Shown here in pieces: positions 1-9,566 of a DNA stretch of 64,000 bases. The notes beneath the pieces are model-generated. The model searched no databases. It was not told the DNA's origin and saw only the letters and a list, made by a program, of their open reading frames with translations. The first letter of the stretch is position 1, and each line of letters starts with the position of its first letter. The translations under genes were made by a program, and so were the position numbers. Location: assembly GCA_033296885.1 (NCBI GenBank), contig MU863898.1, forward strand, positions 265,255 through 329,254, in the 5' to 3' direction. The DNA comes from Triangularia verruculosa (taxonomy: Eukaryota > Ascomycota > Sordariomycetes > Sordariales > Podosporaceae).

Positions 1-1648
1 AGATATCTTATCCGTCTATCCTTTTGATGGCGTGTCATGATGAAGCTTGATTCTGGGGTATCGAGTGGAGTTGATGAGAGGTAGCTTTGGAAGATCAGGG
101 TTTAGGGGGAATCAATAGTCTTAAATGTGGGATAAGCAAAGGGTTAACCGATGGGATGCATGAAAGAATTCATTGCTAAGATGGATGATATGTATCTTTA
201 GGCTCTAGTTGTCACTGTTGCTCCAAACCACTGCGCCAAAGCCACTGTGCTGCTACCTCTAAAAAGCTACGAGTGCGCAATGCTTGCAGGCATTGGTGGT
301 ATATACATGGTGGAGACACTCGGTCAGTGCCATCACACTAGTGTCCATCAGCACTCTGAGCCTACCTATCTACTTAGACGTCATTCTAGCCGCTAATTCA
401 TACTGCATCTTCCCTATTGAACTAAGGTACTCCTTGTATGGATTCATCTTATTCAGGTGACAGGTCGTCGCGGGAAGCCCGTCCTCACGCTAAGGCTCAT
501 GGGATCAACATCAGCATCAGAGATAGGCGTATTCTCCACCAGCATGCTAGCTGTCTGCATGTCAAGGTCTTTCGATGGGCCCTCGAAATCCTGCATCCCA
601 ACATCTCCATCGGCTCTGTAGCAAGTTAGGTTCGCCGAGCGAGTTGCTTAGGCTTGCAACTGAATCATCTTTTGTTTTGTGCTGACCATTCTGTTGGTAC
701 CTAGAAAGGGGGACAAGGAGGGTGGTGAAAGCATCAACGTTTGTGGATGACTCGCGATGTAACGCATCATCTTCTCAGCGTTGTCACGTTCGTGTCTTGA
801 TCCATTGCGATGAGGAAGTGATACTGATGACCTGCATTACCTTTGACCTGCTGGTGCGGAGTGGGATGCTTCATGGCAAGCGTTCTTCTTGGCATGTTGA
901 CAGTTGGGTATTTGAAAGTTGTCCCATCTGACTCTTTGGCAATGTCACTTTAGTCTCTGGCTCATTCTCTCCGGTGGGAAACATCACAGTGGATATTTGG
1001 TTTATGACCTGGGCTGTTGCATTTTACTCCAGACGTAATGATGCGTGGAAGCGCTCGGGCGGAATGACATCCTAATGGGCTCAAGAAAGGTGGTCGTCAT
1101 ACATACAGTCTCCTGGGTCGCCAAAGACCACATCACTTGGGTTATATACGCGCTTTGATAAGTACCTATCATCGCTTACTGTGGCCCATCATGTGACGAA
1201 ATCATGACTGAACATTCTCGAAACCTGATTGATCTTCAGCACAAGCGTTTGGAATAAGACTTAATAGGTATCTTTGTCGACGTGGCGTCCGCAGTGGTCA
1301 CCATTGGACTGATAGCAGTCACAGTCATGGCCAGCCAGAGACGGATCAGGCCGACACATAGATATCTTCAGTCATTCCCACTCATTTCACGCTTTGCAAT
1401 CGTCTCATTACGAAGGTCACAACACGGGAGATGGAAGCCTTCTGTTACTTGTTTGTCCCCGATCTTGTTGGCTTGGTCATACCTGGTTTGCTTTGGGCGG
1501 CCAGTTTCTACTGCCAGAGTCATGGCCAGTCAGCCACCGCCTGTATATTAGCCTACATTTGCCCCAGTAGTCCGTGGCCCAGTTCTATTCTGATCATCTA
1601 CTTTTGTTTTATCTTTGTAACCTTCGTGACTACGTCCCACAGAGCGAC
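1..1648. other. Left-edge intergenic DNA
   Basis: Only short reading frames without recognisable motifs or believable splice structure are present. I see no gene, tRNA or repeat array. The last few hundred bases must contain the promoter of the subtilase gene that starts at 1649. Confidence 0.5.
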
Positions 1649-2804
1649 ATGAGCGCCGAGGATCCAACGCAAGACCCCGCAATAACTACCAGGGATGACC
1701 CCCCCCAACCTCACTGGAAGCATCTGTAAGTCAAAGTCTGAAACTTTGCTGGGAATTGATCTTTGACACGATGTTTTTTAGCTGCGTTGAAGCCGACGAA
1801 ATGATGAAAGATTACGGCAGTTCCTATCGAAATGCCTTTGAAGATCACCCTGGTGAAGCAAAGATGAAGCCTCCGGCGCAACGCATCAAGGTTGCCATTC
1901 TGGATACTGGTTTGGATCCAGCCATTCCAGCAATCGAGGCTCACAAGAAATGTATCCAGCGAAAAAAAGGCTGGCCGCTCACTGACAAAGGTGAAGAAAT
2001 GGTGCCCGCCGACACAGATGGTCATGGTACCCATGTGACGGGTTTGCTGCTGCGGATGGCGCCGGACTGTGACGTTTACGTCGCGAAGATCGCTAATAAG
2101 GAAGGCAAACCCATTTCTCCTGCCCGGGTTGCAGAGGTATGACCTATTATACAAGCCTTGTTCAATAAAGTATTTATAACTGACATTCAGTCGTCCGACA
2201 GGCTATCGACCACGCAGTGAATGTGTGGAAGGTAGACATAATATCCATGTCGTTCGGGTTTACCGATGAGAGAGAGCAGGGCCATCAGAAACTTCGGGAA
2301 GCTATCAACAAAGCCCACGCCATGGGAGTCTTGATGTTTGCTGGGGCTTCCAATACCGGAGCTCATGCTGCGCCCGTCCCTGGTCCTGCATTCCCTGCGC
2401 GGCATAGCAACGTGTTTTGCATCTACGCTGGCGATGCCATGGGAAACTCTTCCAGAATCAATCCGACAGCACGCACAGATGACTACAACTTCCTCGCTCT
2501 TGGAGAGGCTGTCAAGTCGGGATGGCCAGGTAAGTCACCCTACAGCATGCGCATGTCGGGAACATCTGTCTCTACCCCGATTGTCGCGGGACTCGCTGCC
2601 TCTTTCCTTCGGTATGCATATTGGAAGATGCCAGACAACGCTCCAAGGTGTAAAGAATTCGAAAAGATGCAGAAATGGCTTTTCCATGTATCCACTCGGC
2701 GCAATGGATACGACGTTCTGTCTCTAAGCACTTTCTTTCGCGACGAGTCTAACGAGGAAAGAGAAATATTTCTACAAAAGCTAGTGGAGGGGAGACTACC
2801 ATAG
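1649..2804 (+). CDS. Small intracellular subtilisin-like serine protease (peptidase S8)
   Basis: Serine endopeptidase of the subtilase family. The model has three exons, 1649-1725, 1782-2136 and 2202-2804, giving 344 residues; both introns are GT..AG and keep frame. The triad is visible: Asp67 in AILDTGLD, His107 in DGHGTHVTG and Ser266 in SGTSVSTP, with the oxyanion Asn195 in GASNTG. No signal peptide and no room for an I9-type prodomain: only about 60 residues precede the first catalytic motif, so the enzyme should be cytosolic. Stand-alone subtilases of this size are rare compared with secreted ones or with S8 domains at the end of long NLR-like proteins. The stop lies 101 bases from the stop of the convergent gasdermin-like gene. 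Fungal gasdermins are known to pair with S8 or CHAT proteases (HET-Q1/HET-Q2), so I infer that this protease activates its neighbour. The start was chosen because exon 1 joins in frame; a longer N terminus is not excluded. Confidence 0.88.
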
Positions 2805-2905
2805 AAGACAAAATAAAACTACCTGTAGCCACTCTGAACTAGCCCATTCATACTGGCAACATTACCCGTGAAAGTGTCCACGGCGCTGATATCCACCCAC
2901 TCACC

Positions 2906-3859
2906 CTACACAGGCCTGACACAAACAACCTCCTCCCCATCGACATCCATCACCAACTTCCCCTCACTCCCCTCAAAATCCGAAGCCGACGCTTCTCCGC
3001 TCGCCACCCCATCAACAACTATGGCGTCCAAGTCCCGCGCTGGCCCTCTATCCGAACCATACATCGCACCAGACGTGTAACTCATTGGTGCGCCAACAAC
3101 CTGCACAGACGCACCTGCTTCTCCCTTCCCAGCCCGCCTCACCACGACTCTATGCAATCCAAACGCAAACACAAAGTCTGAGGCACCTTCAAACGTCCCG
3201 CGCTCCGAATGACCCTTCCCGCTGCTAACTTCCGGCCCTACACTCCCCGGTGCGCCCCCGCCCATGAACAAGCTTCCATCAACACTCACACCCGCCTCCG
3301 TGCCCTGGCCTTTCGCAGTCAGCACCCTGGCGCTCGCCCCACGAGCGATCTTCACAGATGTGACCATGTACAGGTGCTTTTTGAACCAGCTGAGAGTTAT
3401 GAAGTCGCGTGCTGACTCAGAGGCATCGATGCAGGCTTGGAAGTAAGCTTGTGTTGGAACGAACTGCTCTGTCACGAGCTCCCGGAAGTGGAAGACGTTG
3501 GACGTCGAGGAGAAGTGATCGATTTCGAGGTTGGCACCAAGGCCGGTTAGCATGGAGATGAATTCGGTATAGAGCGCGTATTTGCCTGATTTGTACGAGG
3601 CGGTGGACCAGGTGGTGTTGTACTTGGTGGTAGGGGGGAGGATGGAGTTTGGAGTAGAGGGCGCAGGTGCGGACGATGCGGAAGCTGAGTTTCCCAGTGG
3701 GTTTGGGCTGGGGTTGTAGGGTAGGGGCCACGGTGAGTTAGATTCGTTGAGGGCATAGTCGGGCTTCTCTTTGGAAGTTATGAGGCTGCCAAGACGGAGG
3801 CTGGAGGGGTGGAAGTCCCAGTTTGGGCAGAGGAAGTAGGTTTTCTTTTGGTTCGACAT
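2906..3859 (-). CDS. Fungal gasdermin-like protein (HET-Q1/RCD-1 type, candidate)
   Basis: Single exon, 317 residues, no signal peptide. In order: an N-terminal segment with YFLCPNWDF and LRLGSLI (residues 8-27); a Ser/Pro-rich loop (about 40-80); residues 93-140, which look like helix and strands; then KHLYMVTSVKIARGA (161-175), a Gly/Ser-rich stretch, and GASDFVFAFGLHRVVV (225-240). The pair 'LYxVT-V ... loop ... F-FxL-x-VVV' has the same order and spacing as the central beta strands of the gasdermin pore-forming domain. About 75 residues follow, acidic near the end, which could be the short C-terminal inhibitory tail that proteases remove in fungal gasdermins. The convergent neighbour is a cytosolic subtilase, as in the known het-Q locus. 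The assignment rests on motif order plus gene context; the Ser/Pro-rich insertion is unusual. It could instead be an unrelated all-beta protein of ascomycetes. Confidence 0.68.
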   Translation of the reverse strand: MSNQKKTYFLCPNWDFHPSSLRLGSLITSKEKPDYALNESNSPWPLPYNPSPNPLGNSASASSAPAPSTPNSILPPTTKYNTTWSTASYKSGKYALYTEFISMLTGLGANLEIDHFSSTSNVFHFRELVTEQFVPTQAYFQACIDASESARDFITLSWFKKHLYMVTSVKIARGASARVLTAKGQGTEAGVSVDGSLFMGGGAPGSVGPEVSSGKGHSERGTFEGASDFVFAFGLHRVVVRRAGKGEAGASVQVVGAPMSYTSGAMYGSDRGPARDLDAIVVDGVASGEASASDFEGSEGKLVMDVDGEEVVCVRPV

Positions 3860-3971
3860 CTCTGCGCAAGGGAGTTCTTGATTAGATTTAGAGAGACTAG
3901 CTGTAGAATCTTAGAACGATAGGTACAATGAGGGAAAGGAGTTCAGCTTTCAACTCGGTGAAGGGGAGGTG

Positions 3972-3980
3972 CTATTTATA
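3972..3980 (-). promoter_or_regulatory. TATA box of the gasdermin-like gene
   Basis: Read on the minus strand the bases are TATAAATAG, a strong TATA match about 115 bases upstream of the start codon at 3859. Confidence 0.5.
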
Positions 3981-5628
3981 CTAAATACGTTCGGCAGTTA
4001 TGATGGTATTCTACACCTCACCAAGAGACCGTCCATTGTTATCCCCTCCAGTCGAAGATACTTCCGAACCAAGGACCCTGACACAACATTGCTTCAAGAT
4101 TGCCAAAGTCGCCTCGGGCCCGAAACTCTACTTTCTGCGTTGGCCCGGACATTAGAGAACACTGCCCCGCGCGTGTCCTGGCCCTCGTCTGATGTTTTGT
4201 ACGCACCATCGTGCTACTTTTCCTGTGTCACAAGCGTCATTTGGCGAAAACGAAAACGATTCTCTGGTTGTCAACTCATTTACAATGTTTCAGGTGGATA
4301 CAAGCATGCCACAAGGGCACACCAGGTGTCTATCACTGGCTGACCACACCGAGACAGGTGATAAGGCAGAAGAGGCTGAGCCCAGACGCGCAGCAACCTG
4401 AAGTCAGACATCCACATAGATGCTGTAAACGAAACCTGCTGGTAATATCATCATACCCGAGCTCTAGAGTGTCCCGCAATTTTGTTGTCGTTCTGCCACT
4501 CGATCGATCATTAGGTTAAGGGTAGGTTCAGGGTAGGTTCTACAGGACCAAAGATAAATTTAGGGGCTCAGGGGCTGTGAACACAGCCACGAAACGAGGC
4601 AAACAGGAGGGCCAAACGAGGTCCTTATGAAACTCTTATTTTGAGAGTCAAGCATTGCTTCAGGTTTTAGGATTTATAGGCACCCTAAAGCCGTCTAAGT
4701 ACATAGGGTGGCTTTGTTCTAGTCCTTCCTTCCAGCTCTCGTAGCCTCGGTCCTCAATGGCTGCCCACGCTGCCGCAGACAATCGAGATGTATTAGTGTG
4801 TCAGCTTTTACCCTGTGTTTATTAACATTTGCTTTGTTAGAGTTTCTGTTTAGCATCTTGCGATGTATGGTACCTAGTACTTTTTCACCTGATGGACCAA
4901 ACAAAAAGAGGCTTCTACATAGAATGAGGGCCTAAAAGGTACATTGATGGCCGGTTCATTCCCTTCAAAAGCACATTCACTCACACGAAAGGCCCATTCA
5001 CTATGTTCAGAAACTATGTCTGCATTCTTTATGTCTTTTGATCACCCTGATCATTATACAATCCTGATAAGTGGTGATAGATGTGGATAAAAGCTATCGA
5101 AAGCTGAAGAGAGGGGCTGAGCGGGCAAATATACAGAGGTGCCAACAAGGCTCTGTGGCCAGTGAAAGGAGCGAACAAAACAAGGAAAGGAAAGAAGTGA
5201 AAGCGGGCAAAAGGAAGGCCTGAACAATCAGAGCCTGGTAACAGAGCAAATCCCCTATGTCACTTTCTGGCCATCAGTTTAATTGAGCGGTTGCCAACTG
5301 CCGCTTACCTATTTTTGAGGTCTGATCCCAAGGGCTTGGGTGTGACAAGTTGTTGATTGGGGAGATGTGTGCTAGGCGCATTGCCGTCCGGTGCGTGCAG
5401 CGCTTCCAAGAACGGGGGCTGGCCAATAAGAGTGTGTGGATTTGGGATTCTAAGCGCCGACAACCACATCTGACTGCAAGCACATCTGCATGGTTGCATT
5501 TTTGGGAGCAACATTTTATCCCAAATAATGATAATAAACGATGGCGCCCGGTATTCCTTTGTTCCAAGTCTCCAGTTTTTATCGTCGCCTGGGATACCAG
5601 TGCTGTTGGTAACGACTTGACAACTGCA
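3981..5628. other. Intergenic DNA, no gene seen
   Basis: About 1.65 kb between the divergent gasdermin-like and cytochrome b561 genes. No reading frame with recognisable motifs. It contains the degenerate telomere-like stretch at 4511-4539. Confidence 0.5.
4511..4539 (+). repeat. Degenerate telomere-like stretch
   Basis: The bases TTAGGTTAAGGGTAGGTTCAG and the following GGGTAGGTT resemble a decayed run of TTAGGG units. It is short and imperfect and may be chance. Confidence 0.3.
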
Positions 5629-7070
5629 ATGGCTCCATCAACAAGATGGCTCGTGTTATGTATGTTGATCCAGAGTATCTTACCTAACTTGAAGTAACAC
5701 GGAACTGACCGACACACAGGCCTCATTACACAATTACACCTCATCTTGGCCCAGACAAATGCTTCAACAATCTTCATCCCTGAGGCCAACACCATCATCG
5801 GCATCAACCTGCCAGATGATGGCTCCAATGACATCAACTTCTATGTCAGCTCTCCAGACTGGTATCAATACTCGGCTATTGGCTTTGGCTCCAGTATGGC
5901 CAACTCACTCATACTAGTCATATATCCTTCCGCAGACCACAGATCAGTAACCGTCAGCCCACGATTCACAGAGTGAGCTTTTCCGCAGAATTTCTTTCTA
6001 ACTCTTGATTAACCACTTGGCCAGTGGCAACACTGAACCAACCCACCAACCCCTCAAGATCACCCTCCACTCTGGCACCGAACTCTCCCCGACCACTGGC
6101 CAAATGACTGCCAACGGCACCTGCCACGGCTGCCGCAATCTTCACACCACCTCTAGAGACAGCAACAGCATTGCCTCCCAAAAAGACGCCATCCCTTCAG
6201 ATGTCCAAACAGCGCCAGTGATGTTCGCCGTTGGCCCCAACTCCGGCGCCTTCTCTTCCGACGACCTCGACGCCAGGATTCGGCGTCACGTAGCCCACGG
6301 GATTTTCAACATTGATATCGCCAAGTCTACCGGCCCAGGCGGAGTCGGCACACCGACAAACGTCACTCAGCATGTCAGCTTCCCTGACGACGACTCCTCG
6401 CTGAAGAAGTCAAGCAACAAAGCTGCTACTGCTCACGGAATTTTATTTGCTATCGTTGCGCTGGCCATCGCACCGTTTGACACGCTTGTTGCAGCGTTCC
6501 TAGGGAGGAGATGGCCGAAACTACATGTCGTGACGGGAAGCACATACTTTCTTTTTGTGCTGGGTGCCATGATACCCGGCATCGTCATCTCAAGGGAGCA
6601 CATCCTTACCGCCAAGATGGGAACAGGACACCAAGTCCTGGGATTGCTGACAGTAGCTGTCATGTTTGTGATGGTGGTGTGGGGGTTTGTTGTCAGGAGA
6701 ACCCAGGGGGCTGGGGGTCCCGCTGGAGGCTGGATGAAGCAGGTGCATGCTTGGGGCGGCAGGGGAATTTGGGTCGCGTTGCTGATCAACAATGGCTTGT
6801 GAGTTTTTCCCCATCATGAGAACCGGGTCGAAGAAGGATGCTAACGAAGAAAACAGGGGGTTGAAGTTGTCAGAGCAGACAAAACTGTTGATGTTGGGGT
6901 ATGCCGTGCTGGCCGGTGGTGTGTTTGTGTTTTTGATTCCGATCTATTTCTGCATGTGGAGGTGCACGAGTGCGAGGAAGCCAAAGACAACAATCGAGGA
7001 GGACCATGAGCTGTACAATATGCCGAGCATCTATGACCATGAGGCGAGGTATGGCTATGGGAGGCAGTAG
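5629..7070 (+). CDS. Secreted DOMON plus cytochrome b561 membrane protein
   Basis: Predicted transmembrane electron carrier with an extracellular haem domain. Four exons, 5629-5659, 5720-5972, 6025-6798 and 6857-7070, give 423 residues. Splicing the first intron creates a clean signal peptide (residues 1 to about 22, ending LILAQ) that is not visible in the unspliced sequence. Residues of roughly 25-200 have the pattern of a cellobiose-dehydrogenase-type cytochrome (DOMON) domain. From about 230 five or six hydrophobic helices follow, carrying the spaced histidines expected of b561 haem ligands: TAHG, KLHVVTG, GHQVLG and VHAWGGR. The tail is short, polar and cytosolic. Members of this architecture are thought to pass electrons across the membrane, for example to extracellular oxidoreductases, but the partner here is unknown. 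It is followed on the same strand by the LysM gene. Confidence 0.85.
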
Positions 7071-7689
7071 GCAGGATAGAGGATCCTTAGGGTAGCTGTA
7101 ATGACATGATGTGATTGGATAGGCTTAATTTCTGTTGAATCCGCGGAAGAAACACTGATGCAAGGGCAAAGGTTCCAGTAGATTGCTACCCGAGCCCGTC
7201 AACTGCAGCATGCGAATCAAGCAACCAGAAGAGAATGATGCAATCCATTTCTCTTCATGGGAATTCTGACTCCTAATTAGGGTAAGACATTAGCTGAGGA
7301 AACCTTTGGCATGGCACGCCTGCGGAACACGGCATCTTTGAGACATCATGAATACATGCCACAACCCAGGGAGCGTGAGCAAGCTCATGATATCGAAGGT
7401 AAAAACTCGGCTGATACTGTGTTGAGGGAGGGTAAGAGATAGTGTCCCGAACTTCCGGGCCGGTAAAAACTTGGAAGCTGTCTCAGGAAAAGGAAGCGAT
7501 GTTGGAATGGAGTCAAAGGAATTTGTTTACTCGCGACGCGATTGTCGAGTTGGTGTTTGGCATTCCTGACTGCATCAGTGTAGGTCCGAAACCATGATTT
7601 ATGTTCGAACCCCACGCTGACTTCCTGTGACTCTGCTTCCTCAGTCATCTTTCTCCAGACCATATCAGCCATACTCAAGCACGGCCAAC
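7071..7689. other. Intergenic DNA
   Basis: Separates two genes on the + strand and should hold the 3' end of the b561 gene and the promoter of the LysM gene. A GTTCGAACCCC string near 7603 resembles a tRNA B box but has no matching A box or acceptor stem. Confidence 0.5.
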
Positions 7690-9059
7690 ATGAAGTTGAC
7701 CCAGTTTCTCGTATCCTCAGCCGTGTTGGTGGGCTCGGCCCTCGCCCAAAACCCCCTCACGTTCACCCAGATCAACCGGGTCTGTGAAAATGACCGTCTG
7801 CTCCGCGCCGTTCGTTTCCGAGAGGCCGTCAACCAAGACTGGCTGGATGCGGTCCGGTACTGCTCGTCTCTTGTCTACGCCAGGACCAGGACGTCGACTA
7901 TCACGCTCGAGTTCGATCTCGCCAGCTTTGGCGTCCAGGCGGCAACCTACACGGATACACTGACCACGACTCTCCCTGACGTGAGCACGACAACAACCAG
8001 CAGCACCACCACCACGTCTGATGCTACGACCACAACCACGTCGGCCTCTGCGACACTGGTTTGCGGCGCCGTTCACATAGTCGCGGCTGGAGACACATGC
8101 TACTCGATTTACAGCCAGTACGGCCTCACTTTCAACCAGTTGCGCGATCTCAACCCTGGCATCAACCTTTTCTGCAGCAATCTCGTGCTGGGGGCTAGTT
8201 TATGCGTCAGTGTTTTGTTCGGCGGCGGCAACCCAACCACTACCACCACCACCACCACCACAACCTCATTCTCGGCGACCATCACATCTTCGCCAACCCT
8301 ATTCATCCCCAAGGCGAAGCGCAGCAATGCCGCCGAGGCCGAGTACTGCGCCGAAGGGGAGGCACCGGCTGTTGCCCGGCCGGTGGTCTGGGAGGCTGAG
8401 CCCGTCAACCGCGTGCAGGCGGCTTGCTCTTGCATCATGTGGAGGGACGTGTCGGTCCATCCGATCGCCACAGTCGTTATCTCCCCTACGGCCATCCGAG
8501 CGTCAGCCTTTCTCACAGCTGACCCAACAGGAACAGTGACCACTCGCTCTGTCAGCGTGATTACCCAGTACCGCACCACCACGATCCAGGTTCTCACTGG
8601 CACCACCATCACCCCGAGCACGTCGACCGTTACATCCACCTCCAGTTCCACCAGCAGCAGCGTGAGCACCATTGTTTTGCCCACGCAAACATCGTACCGT
8701 GCCTTCAACTGCGGCAGTGATGATGCTTTAGCCCAGTGCTGTGTTGGTGCCGGTATCTTGGGTACCCTTGTTGGTCTTGACTGTAAGTTCGACTTCATCC
8801 CGTCCACGCCCATCCCGGCCACTAACAACAAGGAAACAGGCGATGGTAACTTCGACACCAGCCATGGTCCTTGCTCACCCGGTAGAGGCGTCGCGCTGTG
8901 CTGCTCCGAATTGATTGTAAGTTACGCTACTCTCCCATCTCAGTCCAGACACAGCCTATCTGACACCTCACCGAACAGCCTGCCGCAGCCACGACGGGAA
9001 CCAGCTGCTTTCTCCCAATTCCCGTCGTCCGTCGTACCGCGGTCCCCATGCCGTGGTGA
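7690..9059 (+). CDS. Secreted LysM protein with C-terminal hydrophobin-like domain
   Basis: Three exons, 7690-8782, 8840-8916 and 8979-9059, give 416 residues. The order is: signal peptide (1 to about 20, ending SALAQ); a region of unknown nature (21-95); Thr/Ser-rich linker; one fungal-type LysM (125-172) with AAGDTC, LNPGIN and flanking cysteines; a second Thr-rich linker; a Cys-containing segment; another Ser/Thr stretch; then from Cys341 eight cysteines in the order C-x8-CC-x13-C-x10-C-x8-CC-x13-C. That C-CC-C-C-CC-C order is the hydrophobin signature, and the spacing resembles class II although not exactly. LysM binds chitin or related glycans; hydrophobins coat surfaces. The last two exons, which carry the second half of the cysteine motif, become readable only after removing two introns, and both junctions keep frame. 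One open frame links LysM to the first hydrophobin half, so I read this as a true fusion. It is likely wall-bound; function is inferred. Confidence 0.82.
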
Positions 9060-9566
9060 GGGGCGCATTATCTTGTTTTGGCTTTGTTTACTTCAGAGAC
9101 GTGTGGGTTCGAGGCGAGCGGGAAATGGTGTACCTACGGACCTGCTTCGTCTATTTGCAAAGAATTAATGTTACTTTACTTGTTATATTTTGGTTGTTGT
9201 CGCGTTGGAATGTAATTCTCGTACCTTATTACCTAGTCAAAGCAAGGGCTTCACGTGATGGCGCTTGGCGTTTGTGGGGTGGTGGAAAACCCGCGTCATT
9301 ACCCAGAGGGGAGTGCGTTTAGGGGACTGGAGGGCGGTCGCATACCTACGGTACCTCTACCATCAGAGAAGCTCTGTCGGACAGTCGTGCTTGCGGAAAA
9401 CTGCTGTTGCCATGGATCGCAGTCAATTAGGGTGACCTCAGACTCAGACTTCTACCTATGTGCCAATCCCAAATGGCCCTCTATCCCCCGCTATTCCTCT
9501 GCCCCTCCTCGCTCCACGTCCTGGTCTGCGACTCGTCCTCCAGCAGCTACGACAGCGGCGCCCACC
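9060..9566. other. Intergenic DNA
   Basis: About 500 bases between two + strand genes. A pyrimidine-rich stretch (about 9480-9550) just before the next start codon looks like a fungal 5' leader. Nothing else is recognised. Confidence 0.5.

Noticed and set aside
2529..2544. Intron-like GTAAGT...CAG string inside the subtilase gene
   Set aside because: At 16 bases it is far too short for a spliceosomal intron, and the unspliced frame runs straight into the catalytic SGTSVSTP motif.
7560..7620. tRNA B-box-like string GTTCGAACCCC
   Set aside because: No A box at the right distance and no acceptor stem that pairs across.
8109..8858. 249-codon minus-strand frame over the LysM gene
   Set aside because: Composition mirrors Thr/Ser linkers of the + strand gene (long Val runs); no independent support.
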